NCBI GenBank assembly: GCA_041746735.1
Contig: JBGTGP010000011.1
Span: forward strand, 50,015 to 114,014
DNA: 64,000 nt
Direction: 5' to 3'
Source: Opimibacter sp041746735
GTDB lineage: Bacteria > Bacteroidota > Bacteroidia > Chitinophagales > Saprospiraceae
Of the stretch, positions 18,223 through 25,973 are shown in pieces. Both the position numbers and the translations under genes were made by a program. Every line of letters begins with the position of its first letter. The first letter of the stretch is position 1. The notes under the pieces were generated by a model, which was given only the letters and a program-made list of their open reading frames with translations, made no database searches and had not been told where the DNA came from.

Positions 18223-18648
18223 ATGAATAAGCCACTTTCTCCTTTCCATTTGGCTATTCCTGTTGATGACCTGGAGGCGGCGCGACATTTTTATGGAGAG
18301 TTGTTGAAGTGTCCACAAGGAAGAACGTCCGAACACTGGACGGACTACGACTTTTTTGGGCATCAATTGGTGGTCCATTTCAAACCACGATCCGCTGACA
18401 TGGGCCATCACAATCCTGTAGATGGTCATGATGTGCCGATTCCGCATTTTGGTGTGGTATTGCCCTGGGAGGATTGGGAGCTAATAGCTGAGCGGATCAA
18501 ACGTGCAGGTATACCTTTTGTCATAGAGCCGTATATCCGCTTTAAAGGAGAAGTAGGAGAGCAGGCGACCCTGTTTTTTATGGACCCGTGTGGAAACGCA
18601 CTTGAGTTCAAAGCGTTTAAGGATATCGGACAGTTGTTTGCGACTTGA
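18223..18648 (+). CDS. VOC (glyoxalase/bleomycin-resistance) family protein
   Basis: A 141-residue single-chain VOC protein with two beta-alpha-beta-beta-beta modules: 'PFHLAIPVDDLEAARHFYGELL' begins the first and 'HFGVVLPWEDWELIAERIKRAG' the second. Probable metal ligands are His9, the His of 'IPHFGVV' and the Glu of 'GNALEFKAF', the usual H/H/E set, so it is likely an active metalloenzyme (a dioxygenase, isomerase or thiol transferase type). The 'DPCGNALEFK' ending is typical. The reaction cannot be deduced. It starts 23 bp after the Mrr-like gene and may be co-transcribed with it. Confidence 0.85.
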   Translation: MNKPLSPFHLAIPVDDLEAARHFYGELLKCPQGRTSEHWTDYDFFGHQLVVHFKPRSADMGHHNPVDGHDVPIPHFGVVLPWEDWELIAERIKRAGIPFVIEPYIRFKGEVGEQATLFFMDPCGNALEFKAFKDIGQLFAT

Positions 18649-18706
18649 CCCAATTCTGAATTTGGAGTTACTTTTACACCGGATGCAAATGGCAAATTTT
18701 TAGTGT

Positions 18707-20536
18707 ATGAGCTGGAGGCTACTGACGATTCAAGGGTTATATTTTTTGGTTTTTCTGGCTTTGCCATCGGACACGATGGCGCAGGTGCGGGGCACAACCG
18801 AGGTGATACGTCCGGTGACATCAGAACCGGGTACGATATCAGTCCGATGGAACATCCTGGCAGCGAAGCAATGGGAAGCGGAACATGGGGATCGGTTGGA
18901 AGCAATGGGCATTCAATTGGAAATGACCGCTGGAGATCTTGCTGATCCGAAGTCAGCCTCTGCACAATATCGCTTTGAGTCCATGGGCCAGGGGTGGCTT
19001 GAACTTGAGATTTATGTGGAGCATCGGGAGCCAGGCGAACAACTGTATCTCTATGATCCTGCACGGCGAAAAATAGTATTCCAGATGCTGGATCAGGATT
19101 CGGATCATTTGCTGACACCTGCTTTTGATCCTGCTTCGACACTCATGATATGGTCGGGAGGGGATGTATCCGGGTTGAAAAGCCGATTTCATATACCGAT
19201 GATCTATGTGGATGAGAATGCGAATGAACGGTCAAGAAATATTGGCTTTGGAGCGGCACAGCCATGTCATCCCAACACGGCCTGTAAAAACGATTCTGTC
19301 CTTCAGTTGATAGCAGCGAGTACTGTTCGGATGCGGCTGGTGATGGAGGAGGGGATAGGTTGGTGTAGTGGCTCGTTTGTCAATACAACCCGACAGGATA
19401 AAACTCCGTACGTGTTGACTGCGTATCACTGTCAATACAATTATACGCCCAAGTATGATCTGTGGAGATTTGATTTTGATTATGCCTCCTCTAGTTGTGT
19501 CAATCCGGCCCTGGAGCCCGTCTTTTATTCCATGACAGGATGTGAGCGAATTGCGGTTGGTCAGGCATCTGATTTTTTATTAGTGCGACTGAATAATCCT
19601 GTGCCTCCTCAGCAGAATATAACTTTTGTTGGCTGGAACCGGGATGATGCAGTTTTACCGGATACGAGTTATCTTGTTCATCATCCCCGCGCGGATATTC
19701 GGAAGATATCTACTTGTACAAACATACCTGTTATTCATCCCAATCAGATTGGCTGGAGTGAAGGATATACCACGCCTGCACATCATCATTTGCGATTGAA
19801 ATTTACGGAAGGAGGGCATGAAGCGGGTTCATCCGGAGGTCCATATTTCAATCAGACAGGACAGCTTACCGGTCAATTGCATGGGGGTACTGTCGGGTGT
19901 GAGTTGACTAACAACACGTATATCGGGCGGTTGTCCAGGTCCTGGAGTTTAGGGACGATTCCCGGAGAGCGTCTGCGGGATTGGCTGGATCCGGACCAGA
20001 CGGGGGCGGTTTCTATTACATCGATCTCCAATACAAGTGCTGATGATTTTATGGATATAGAGGGGATCATATTGGATCCGCATGGACAGCCCGTGAAAAA
20101 TGTAGTGGTACGGGTCACCGGTGGTACAGATCAGACGCTGACCACGGGTCCGGATGGTACATTTTTACTTGAGGGTATGTTCAGGCATTCGACCTATACG
20201 ATTACACCCCGGAAGCTCGATCTGCCGACCAATGGACTTAGTGCGCTGGATCTGGTGGGTATCCAAAAGCATTTGCTGGCGATCCAGCATTTCGAGCATC
20301 CCTGGCAGTTGATAGCAGCGGATGCGTCGTATAACGGTGCGATTAGCGTAGGTGATATTGTGGTTCTGGCCAATCTGATGTTGGGTCGGATTCAGTTTTT
20401 ACCTACATCTCCTTCTTGGCGTTTTGATCCTTTTGAGTTGATACTGGATGGTGTGCCATCAGGTGAGCCTGCTCGTGTGGAGCTGATGGCCATCAAGATC
20501 GGCGATGTCAACGGCACTGCGGATCCACAGAAGTAA
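18707..20536 (+). CDS. Secreted trypsin-like serine protease with carboxypeptidase-regulatory and dockerin-like C-terminal modules
   Basis: A 609-residue exported protein (signal peptide about 1-25). The central part is a chymotrypsin-fold protease resembling lysyl endopeptidases: His241 in 'LTAYHC', Asp289 in 'ASDFLLVRL' and Ser376 in 'GSSGGPYF' form the triad, with several Cys pairs around them. Residues ~448-505 form a carboxypeptidase-regulatory-like beta domain ('GIILDPHGQPVKNVVVRVTGG'). From ~510 on is a dockerin-type segment: 'LSALDLVGIQKHLLAI' and 'ISVGDIVVLANLMLG', ending 'IKIGDVNGTAD', a calcium-loop-like pattern. No T9SS sorting tail is seen. Probably degrades protein outside the cell. 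The end of the gene faces a long repeat-rich gap. Confidence 0.85.
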   Translation: MSWRLLTIQGLYFLVFLALPSDTMAQVRGTTEVIRPVTSEPGTISVRWNILAAKQWEAEHGDRLEAMGIQLEMTAGDLADPKSASAQYRFESMGQGWLELEIYVEHREPGEQLYLYDPARRKIVFQMLDQDSDHLLTPAFDPASTLMIWSGGDVSGLKSRFHIPMIYVDENANERSRNIGFGAAQPCHPNTACKNDSVLQLIAASTVRMRLVMEEGIGWCSGSFVNTTRQDKTPYVLTAYHCQYNYTPKYDLWRFDFDYASSSCVNPALEPVFYSMTGCERIAVGQASDFLLVRLNNPVPPQQNITFVGWNRDDAVLPDTSYLVHHPRADIRKISTCTNIPVIHPNQIGWSEGYTTPAHHHLRLKFTEGGHEAGSSGGPYFNQTGQLTGQLHGGTVGCELTNNTYIGRLSRSWSLGTIPGERLRDWLDPDQTGAVSITSISNTSADDFMDIEGIILDPHGQPVKNVVVRVTGGTDQTLTTGPDGTFLLEGMFRHSTYTITPRKLDLPTNGLSALDLVGIQKHLLAIQHFEHPWQLIAADASYNGAISVGDIVVLANLMLGRIQFLPTSPSWRFDPFELILDGVPSGEPARVELMAIKIGDVNGTADPQK

Positions 20537-20742
20537 CATCGGGTGTAGGATTTTTCTTATAGGTTGAGAAGTTGAGAAGTTGAGAAGTTGAGGAGTTTAG
20601 TGTTGAGGAGTTTAGTGTTTAGTGTGCCCGGTGCCCTCATGATTTAGGTTGACATTAGATTCGGATATTGGATACGGTTGGCGTTCCGGGAACGAGATCT
20701 TGGGCGACCCCTTCAGGGTCAGAGGTGGGGTGTGTGCCTCGG

Positions 20743-20764
20743 ACCCCGGGTTGCGACCCGGGGT
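20743..20764. repeat. Perfect hairpin, 9-bp arms, TGCG loop
   Basis: ACCCCGGGT (20743-20751) and ACCCGGGGT (20756-20764) are perfect reverse complements around a 4-nt loop. A related, less perfect version lies at 60215-60240. There is no T-run, so an intrinsic terminator is unlikely; it looks like a dispersed REP-like palindrome. Confidence 0.7.
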
Positions 20765-20774
20765 TATAGATGGG

Positions 20775-20791
20775 TAAGCCCTTCGGGCTTA
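20775..20791. repeat. TAAGCCC-TTC-GGGCTTA palindrome, copy 1
   Basis: Seven-base perfect arms around TTC. A second identical copy is at 20848-20864 and a near-copy at 60250-60266, always downstream of a CCCGGG-type hairpin. Confidence 0.7.
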
Positions 20792-20847
20792 TTTGGAATC
20801 TGGCTTTAGACTAGGTTCTTACCTAAGCATCATGGGGTTGGGATAGG

Positions 20848-20864
20848 TAAGCCCTTCGGGCTTA
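20848..20864. repeat. TAAGCCC-TTC-GGGCTTA palindrome, copy 2
   Basis: Identical in arms and loop to the copy at 20775-20791, 73 bp away, in the same orientation. Confidence 0.7.
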
Positions 20865-20889
20865 TGTGAGATCAGTGGTGACTTTGTAG

Positions 20890-20909
20890 GGGCGGGTCGA
20901 GACCCGCCC
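20890..20909. repeat. Inverted repeat (GGGCGGGTC / GACCCGCCC, GA spacer)
   Basis: Nine-base perfect arms separated by only two bases, at the left border of the 24-bp tandem array; the right arm is the first part of repeat unit 1. A related GGGTCGCAACCCGCCC sequence occurs at about 21215-21230 beyond the array. Confidence 0.65.
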
Positions 20910-21140
20910 GTATACATTCACCGCGACCCGCCCGTATACATTCATCGCGACCCGTCCCTACACACTCGCCATGATCTGGCCGTACACATTCACCGCGACC
21001 CGTCCCTACACACTCGCCATGATCTGGCCGTATACATTCATCGCGACCCGTCCCTCCACACTCGCCATGATCTGGCCGTATACATTCACCGCGACCCGCC
21101 TGTACACATTCACCACGATCTGGCCGTACGTATGATTCCT
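20901..21140. repeat. Tandem array of ten 24-bp units
   Basis: Ten contiguous units of 24 bp, two main variants: one beginning GACCCG(C/T)CC and one beginning GATCTGGCC, each ending in CATTCA(C/T)CGC or CACTCGCCAT-like sequence. From unit 3 to unit 8 the two variants alternate, giving a 48-bp higher-order period. There are no unique spacers, so this is a minisatellite and not a CRISPR array. Confidence 0.85.
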
Positions 21141-21286
21141 TCGATATCACCCTGGGTTGTGACATACCTACCACATAGGCTTATGTGGGCTATGATGGTG
21201 AGGGTGCATGGTCGGGTCGCAACCCGCCCCTACGTATGATCCCCGCGGCACATGTCTTTACCGTTTACCTTTCACCCTTTACCCAA

Positions 21287-21304
21287 CTTGTGCCCCAGCA
21301 CAAG
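21287..21304. repeat. Perfect hairpin CTTGTGC-CCCA-GCACAAG
   Basis: Seven-base arms around a CCCA loop, about 70 bp downstream of the lptC stop (lptC is on the minus strand and ends at 21371). There is no following T-run on the minus strand, so a terminator function for lptC is only possible. Confidence 0.55.
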
Positions 21305-21370
21305 CAGCCTTTCACCTTTTACCCCTGATACGCCAAATATGACGTATCTACCTACATACGCACAAGGAGG

Positions 21371-21973
21371 CTATGGAATCCGGGAAGATGGAAGAATTGA
21401 ATCTCTGACTGAAACATCTTCCTCCAGTTTGAGATCACCGGAGACAGCATTGAGTTCGTATCGGGTAAAGCGCTCGTTAGATTTAAAACCATAACTGTAG
21501 ATCTGGGAGCCATCGGCACGCGTGATCCGAACAAACCGGTCGGTATGGATTTCCTTGATCTTCTCATCCCAGATGAGTTCCGGACCATCGAGCCGCTCAC
21601 CAGCATCATTACGCAAAACTACATTTCGCTGGACGGTAATCTTTCGTCCTGCCTGATCCCGGGTCGCAAAGTCCGATGTCAACCAACTTTTCGGCGCGCC
21701 ACCTTTCTCATAAAACGTGACCTCTATCCCTTCCGGAAACTCTTCGGTGACCGAAAATCTCGTATACACACGCCTCGACAAGGGAGCTTTCAATATAAAA
21801 ACCAAATGGCTGCTGTCCGTATACACGACTTCGATATCGCGTGCTTCTTCAATATTATCTATCAACGATCCCTGATACCTTGAAAGATCAGGCTGGTCCA
21901 CCACGCAGGATGTCCCATAGCATAGAAATAACATCCAAAAAATCAAAGGTACATAGTGTAGGCGGGGCATCAT
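21371..21973 (-). CDS. lptC: LPS export ABC transporter periplasmic protein LptC
   Basis: A 200-residue lipoprotein-like protein (start 'MMPRLHYVPLIFWMLFLCYGTSC' gives a hydrophobic segment and a Cys near residue 23). The remainder is the LptC/OstA-like beta-jellyroll: 'ARDIEVVYTDSSHLVFILKAP', 'FPEGIEVTFYEKGG', 'ATRDQAGRKITVQRNVVLRN', 'GERLDGPELIWDEKIKEIHTD', the repeated strand pattern seen in LptC and LptA. It links the inner-membrane LptBFG complex to LptA during LPS export. Its ATG at 21973 follows the stop of the upstream CHU_C gene without a gap (TAAATG), implying translational coupling; the next Met (21970) is also possible. Confidence 0.85.
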   Translation of the reverse strand: MMPRLHYVPLIFWMLFLCYGTSCVVDQPDLSRYQGSLIDNIEEARDIEVVYTDSSHLVFILKAPLSRRVYTRFSVTEEFPEGIEVTFYEKGGAPKSWLTSDFATRDQAGRKITVQRNVVLRNDAGERLDGPELIWDEKIKEIHTDRFVRITRADGSQIYSYGFKSNERFTRYELNAVSGDLKLEEDVSVRDSILPSSRIP

Positions 21974-24064
21974 TTAACGCAATACCGTTACCGTACCATG
22001 AAACGTCAACGGGATATCATCCAGGAACTGCACCCGCGCCATATAGGCGTAGACCCCCGGATTGACGGGCTTGCTTCGCGAACTCCCATCCCAGCCCAAG
22101 GCAGCATCGTTGAGATCAAAATTGGTATTCTCCCAGATCATGCCTCCCCACCGGTCAAAGATCTGAAGGACTTCTACCTGGGTTGCGGCATCATTGCCAT
22201 AGACTGTCAGCTGATCATTGATACCATCCCCATTGACGGATATCACATTGGGAATGTATATTGGCTTGTACACATCCACGATGATAAACACGGAGTCTGA
22301 GGTGATGCATCCGGCATCATTCATGATGGTGACCACGTACCAGCCCGTTTGCTTCGGCAATGCTGTTGGTGACAGAAGACTTGGAATATCTGTACCGTTA
22401 AATGTGAGGGTGTTACTATTATTCCAGGAGACAGACGTTGGCAGGTTAGGAAAAGTAATTGCATTGAGCGCTGCTGTCTGGCCCAGTTGCACCCGAATCG
22501 TATCACCAGCCTCTACACGGAAATCATCTGAGGGGCTGACGACCACCTCAATCTGATTCTCACATCCTTTCGAATCCTGTATGCACAGCGTATAGGTGCC
22601 CGGCCATAAAAACGGGAATACGCTGGCGGGCTGATAATCCACACAATCCAGACTAAATTGATACTCCGGAGCACCACTGATCCCGACACCCTGTATCAGA
22701 CCTGTAGGTGTACCGGGGCATCCCTGGTCTGTTATATTGGCTGTCAGGTTGAGCGTAGATGTATCCGCACAGCATGGCTCGACATAGAAATCCAGAATTT
22801 CTGTGACTACACATCCTCTTGCACTGGTGACTGTCAGGGCTACTTTTTTATTTCCAAAGGATTCATACACTACGCTGATCGGTCCTGTGGTGGTATCAAA
22901 CAAAGGATTGGCACCGGCTCCAAAATTCCAATAATAGGAAACTATACTGTCTGTATTGGATTGAGATTGGTTGTCAAATATGATGGTCTTGTCACATTCA
23001 AAAGCTTGTACTGCTGTCACGTCAAAAGCCGGTTCCGGACCGAGGAACGTGCCAGTCCCACCAAACTCTATGGAAAAACCAAGTCCGGATTGACTGAAGT
23101 TGTTGATCAGTAAGGCGTAGCTTCGCCCGGCCACCATTTGTACTGCACTGACGAAACTATTCTGGGAGGCGATCATACAACCCGGAGGTTCTGAAATATC
23201 AGGATCTCCTTCCATCAGACCGGTGGGACCATTGCAACGGGCCCAGTTTTGAAATGGTTGATTCACATTTGCACCTGAGGCCATACACCGAATCCACTGC
23301 TTATTTGCACAATCATCAATACCCCCAGGCAATTCATACACGACGAAGTCTATATCATCTGATTCAAACCCGGGCAGATAATTATTGGGTGTGATCGTAA
23401 AGGTTAGTGAACCTGGAGTTTCGCAGGTCCATTTATACCAGGCGCTGCTGAACTCCTGCCCGATACATGTATTGGTAACACCAGGATCTACAATGCCTAT
23501 GCCTAAGAGTGTATCTACAAAAAAAGGCGTCTTGTCACACAAGACAACGGCATTAAAACAATCCGATTGTGGATTGGGCGGTGGGATAAAGCCCTCCATA
23601 CAGATCTGAAATGTACCGGTATTGTTATTCTGGCCTTCAACCATTAGGTAATAGACTCTGCCGATGACCAGATTGTCAATAGAGAGTTCGACCTGATTGG
23701 TGATAGCGGATGTAATATTGCATCCGATGCGTTGCAGATTATTACATGGTCCCTGAAAGACACCAATACCCGGATTGCGCAAGGTCCCAAGGCCATTGAC
23801 AGCGCCCGAAACCCGGATATAGAGCGCGGGGGTCTGAGGTATGAAAGTAAACCAGACATCATTGTTATAGCTTAGAAAACAATTGCCAGCGGGCGGCGGA
23901 CCTGAGAAGGGGGTCCCATTGACATTGGTATATGCACCGACTGCACTGCACCAACTATCGGTATTGGAGATATGGATCGCGGTGCTGCATTCGTCATTGA
24001 CGGGCTGGGCAAAAAGGCTGTATCCTGTAAACAGCAATGCATATAACAAGTAGCTACTCCTCAT
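21974..24064 (-). CDS. PKD-domain adhesin with CHU_C (type B T9SS) C-terminal domain
   Basis: The Met at 24064 opens a signal peptide (MRSSYLLYALLFTGYSLFAQ), giving 696 residues; the open frame to 24148 adds a polar extension that I do not favour. The N-terminal half holds two jelly-roll pre-peptidase-like segments ('NNDVWFTFIPQTPALYIRVSG' and 'SAWYKWTCETPGSLTFTI'), each with paired cysteines. A PKD-like domain ('IIFDNQSQS...YYWNFGAG') follows at about residues 385-450. The last ~90 residues ('IPNVISVNGDGIND...FDRWGGMIWEN...GVYAYMARVQF') are the CHU_C/gliding-motility-associated C-terminal domain, which targets proteins for type IX secretion. A cell-surface adhesin role is likely. The stop abuts the lptC start. 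Confidence 0.88.
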   Translation of the reverse strand: MRSSYLLYALLFTGYSLFAQPVNDECSTAIHISNTDSWCSAVGAYTNVNGTPFSGPPPAGNCFLSYNNDVWFTFIPQTPALYIRVSGAVNGLGTLRNPGIGVFQGPCNNLQRIGCNITSAITNQVELSIDNLVIGRVYYLMVEGQNNNTGTFQICMEGFIPPPNPQSDCFNAVVLCDKTPFFVDTLLGIGIVDPGVTNTCIGQEFSSAWYKWTCETPGSLTFTITPNNYLPGFESDDIDFVVYELPGGIDDCANKQWIRCMASGANVNQPFQNWARCNGPTGLMEGDPDISEPPGCMIASQNSFVSAVQMVAGRSYALLINNFSQSGLGFSIEFGGTGTFLGPEPAFDVTAVQAFECDKTIIFDNQSQSNTDSIVSYYWNFGAGANPLFDTTTGPISVVYESFGNKKVALTVTSARGCVVTEILDFYVEPCCADTSTLNLTANITDQGCPGTPTGLIQGVGISGAPEYQFSLDCVDYQPASVFPFLWPGTYTLCIQDSKGCENQIEVVVSPSDDFRVEAGDTIRVQLGQTAALNAITFPNLPTSVSWNNSNTLTFNGTDIPSLLSPTALPKQTGWYVVTIMNDAGCITSDSVFIIVDVYKPIYIPNVISVNGDGINDQLTVYGNDAATQVEVLQIFDRWGGMIWENTNFDLNDAALGWDGSSRSKPVNPGVYAYMARVQFLDDIPLTFHGTVTVLR

Positions 24065-24250
24065 TCGTCCTGACGTATTGTTCTGATATCCAGATACGAA
24101 ATTAACAATAATGTAGTGTGTGGGTTGTTGAATATCGTTCATTTCCATGTAAAACTAACAGTACTTTAACGTCTGAAAGGACGTTCAGGAGAGTGAATAG
24201 CGTTGGGTAGCTCCCTTTGATACATCATTATCCAATCGATGTGTATCCCG

Positions 24251-24258
24251 TACCTTAG
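24251..24258 (+). promoter_or_regulatory. Putative -7 element (TACCTTAG) of pssA
   Basis: One mismatch to TAnnTTTG; it ends 5 nt before the pssA ATG at 24264, as for several other genes here. Confidence 0.3.
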
Positions 24259-24263
24259 ACCGG

Positions 24264-24962
24264 ATGAATGTGCTCCGCCATCTTCCCAATTTGCTAACGC
24301 TTGCCAATCTCCTGATGGGGATGCTCGCTATAATAGCCTTGACAAATGCCCTGATTGAACAAGCGTTATGGTTGATGGCGGGTAGTTTGGTGGCGGATGT
24401 TTTAGATGGTGTCCTGGCCCGCAAGCTAGGTGTTTCGGGTGGATTGGGCGTACAGCTTGATTCTCTGGCAGATATGGTGACATTTGGCGTCCTGCCGGCA
24501 TTAATGCTTTTTTATTGCGGCGCACGGTATGGAACTGGCAATCCCAGTCAGGAGATCACTGCCATTTTTGCTTCGTTCGTGGCTGTTTCTGCTGGCCTGC
24601 GACTTGGCCGATTCAACATCGATCATCGACCCCGCGAATATTTCTGGGGTCTGGCCACGCCGGCGGGTGGCGTCTTGGTTGCAGCCTGGCTTTGGGCCCA
24701 ACATACGCTGCAGGATTATGGGTTTGGGCTATCCGATCTTCCGTGGCTGGGTATTGCTATCCCGCTTTTTCTGGCTGTGATGTATCAGGTCGACCTCAAG
24801 CTCCCGGGACTGAAATCCCCGGGCAAGGGAATGGCTACGGCCATGGCCATCGCAGGCATCACGGTGGCAGGCCTTATAGTCATCGGCCCTCTCGCGATCA
24901 CAGGCGGGATTATACTGTACGTACTCACCGGCGTCCTGAATCTGCTTCTTAAATGGTATTGA
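24264..24962 (+). CDS. pssA: CDP-diacylglycerol--serine O-phosphatidyltransferase
   Basis: A membrane enzyme of 232 residues making phosphatidylserine, the precursor of phosphatidylethanolamine. The complete CDP-alcohol phosphatidyltransferase motif is present: Asp45-x2-Asp48-Gly49-x2-Ala52-Arg53-x8-Gly62-x3-Asp66-x3-Asp70. About six to seven hydrophobic segments are seen, and the start 'MNVLRHLPNLLTLANLLMGM' is typical of PssA. The serine specificity is inferred from overall similarity to Bacteroidota PssA proteins; a phosphatidylglycerophosphate synthase is less likely because of the N-terminal sequence. It is followed by purS and rsmI on the same strand. Confidence 0.9.
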   Translation: MNVLRHLPNLLTLANLLMGMLAIIALTNALIEQALWLMAGSLVADVLDGVLARKLGVSGGLGVQLDSLADMVTFGVLPALMLFYCGARYGTGNPSQEITAIFASFVAVSAGLRLGRFNIDHRPREYFWGLATPAGGVLVAAWLWAQHTLQDYGFGLSDLPWLGIAIPLFLAVMYQVDLKLPGLKSPGKGMATAMAIAGITVAGLIVIGPLAITGGIILYVLTGVLNLLLKWY

Positions 24963-25037
24963 TCGTTATGGGCGGCAGACGCCGCACAGGTCATGGGACA
25001 CTCAATTTCTCGTTTCCCTGACCTGCACCATTCTGGT

Positions 25038-25045
25038 TATCTTTA
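25038..25045 (+). promoter_or_regulatory. Putative -7 element (TATCTTTA) of purS-rsmI
   Basis: One mismatch to TAnnTTTG, ending 4 nt before the ATG of purS at 25050. It supports this start over the longer frame from 24993. Confidence 0.35.
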
Positions 25046-25049
25046 CGGG

Positions 25050-25301
25050 ATGAAATTTAAAGCAGAAATCAACGTCATGCCCCTCAAGGAATTACTTGAT
25101 CCTCAGGGCAAAACCGTAGCCCGAAATATGGATCATGTCGGTATATCCGGGATAGAAGATGTACGAATTGGTAAGCGGATAGAAATTTCGCTGGATGCTC
25201 CGGATGAAGCAGCAGCGCATGCGCTGGTCGATCAGGCCTGCAAGAAATTTCTGGCCAACCTTATTATGGAGTCCTATTCGTTTGAGGTCAAACCGGCCTG
25301 A
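25050..25301 (+). CDS. purS: Phosphoribosylformylglycinamidine synthase subunit PurS
   Basis: An 83-residue protein, the small PurS subunit of the FGAM synthase complex (with PurL and PurQ) in purine biosynthesis; PurS bridges the glutaminase and the synthetase and helps ammonia transfer. The start 'MKFKAEINVMPLKELLDPQG' and 'VEDVRIGKRIEI'-type core ('IEDVRIGKRIEISLDA') are typical. The frame is open back to 24993 but those 19 residues do not look like PurS, and the family begins at the chosen Met. It is separated from its usual partners, since no purL or purQ is near. The rsmI GTG start follows 2 nt after the stop. Confidence 0.9.
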   Translation: MKFKAEINVMPLKELLDPQGKTVARNMDHVGISGIEDVRIGKRIEISLDAPDEAAAHALVDQACKKFLANLIMESYSFEVKPA

Positions 25302-25303
25302 CG

Positions 25304-25972
25304 GTGCTTTATCTGGTCCCCACCCCGATAGGTAACCTGGGTGACATGACACACCGGGCTATTGAAATCCTGTCATCTGTTGATCTCATTCTGGCAGAAG
25401 ATACCCGGGTCACACAGCGCCTGCTTTCCAAATATGCTATCCAGACGCCTGTGCGGTCATACCACGCACACAACGAGCATCAGACGACAGCTCAGATTAT
25501 CACTTTATTGCAGGAGGGTAAAACGTTGGCTCTTGTTTCAGATGCCGGCACACCGGGCATTTCTGATCCGGGCTTTATGCTGGTCCGTGCCTGCCGGGAA
25601 GCTAGAGAAGAGGTGGTAGTGTTACCAGGTCCCACAGCGTTTGTACCTGCCCTGGTGGGTTCTGGTTTTCCATGTGATCGATTTTTCTTTGAAGGATTCC
25701 TGCCTCATAAGAAAGGCCGGCAGACTCGCTGGAAATTTCTGGCTACACTTCCGCATACCCTGATCCTCTATGAATCCCCCTACCGGCTCATCAAATGCCT
25801 TGAAGAAACCAATACCTATATCCCCGTGGAACGAAGTGTATGCGTAGTCCGTGAGATCTCCAAGCTCCATGAGCAATACCACCATGGAACCGCCCATCAG
25901 CTTCTCGACTATTTTCAGGAACATCCCGAAAAAGTAAAAGGGGAGATGGTCATTCTGATTCGGGGAGAATAA
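25304..25972 (+). CDS. rsmI: 16S rRNA (cytidine(1402)-2'-O)-methyltransferase
   Basis: RsmI methylates the ribose of C1402 in 16S rRNA, near the ribosomal P site, using S-adenosylmethionine. Diagnostic parts are 'LYLVPTPIGNLGDMTHRAIE' at the start, 'DLILAEDTRVTQRLL' and 'LALVSDAGTPGISDPGFMLV', 'VVVLPGPTAFVPALVGSG', the tetrapyrrole-methylase fold that RsmI shares. The start codon is GTG (25304); it lies 2 nt downstream of the purS stop, so the genes are co-transcribed and probably translationally coupled. Length (222 aa) matches the short Bacteroidota form. Converges with lpdA. Confidence 0.95.
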   Translation: MLYLVPTPIGNLGDMTHRAIEILSSVDLILAEDTRVTQRLLSKYAIQTPVRSYHAHNEHQTTAQIITLLQEGKTLALVSDAGTPGISDPGFMLVRACREAREEVVVLPGPTAFVPALVGSGFPCDRFFFEGFLPHKKGRQTRWKFLATLPHTLILYESPYRLIKCLEETNTYIPVERSVCVVREISKLHEQYHHGTAHQLLDYFQEHPEKVKGEMVILIRGE

Positions 25973-25973
25973 T

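Larger units (their letters stand above)
20537..21370. other. Repeat-rich intergenic region, no convincing gene
   Basis: 834 bp between the serine protease and lptC. It holds degenerate short tandem repeats ('gttgagaa' and 'gaggagtttagtg' units, ~20562-20630), several perfect hairpins (20706-20720, 20743-20764, 20775-20791, 20848-20864, 20890-20909, 21287-21304), a 24-bp tandem array (20901-21140) and a partial palindrome near 21329-21346. The modules recur in the gap at 59.8-60.4 kb. A minus-strand frame through the array is open only because 24 is a multiple of three. Confidence 0.75.

Noticed and set aside
20901..21140. CRISPR array
   Set aside because: The units are contiguous and near-identical with no unique spacers, and no cas genes are nearby.
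20872..21174. Minus-strand frame of 100 residues with Gly/Glu/Cys/Arg repeats
   Set aside because: It is the translation of the 24-bp tandem array, which stays open in any frame lacking a stop because 24 is a multiple of three; the flanking sequence shows no start context.
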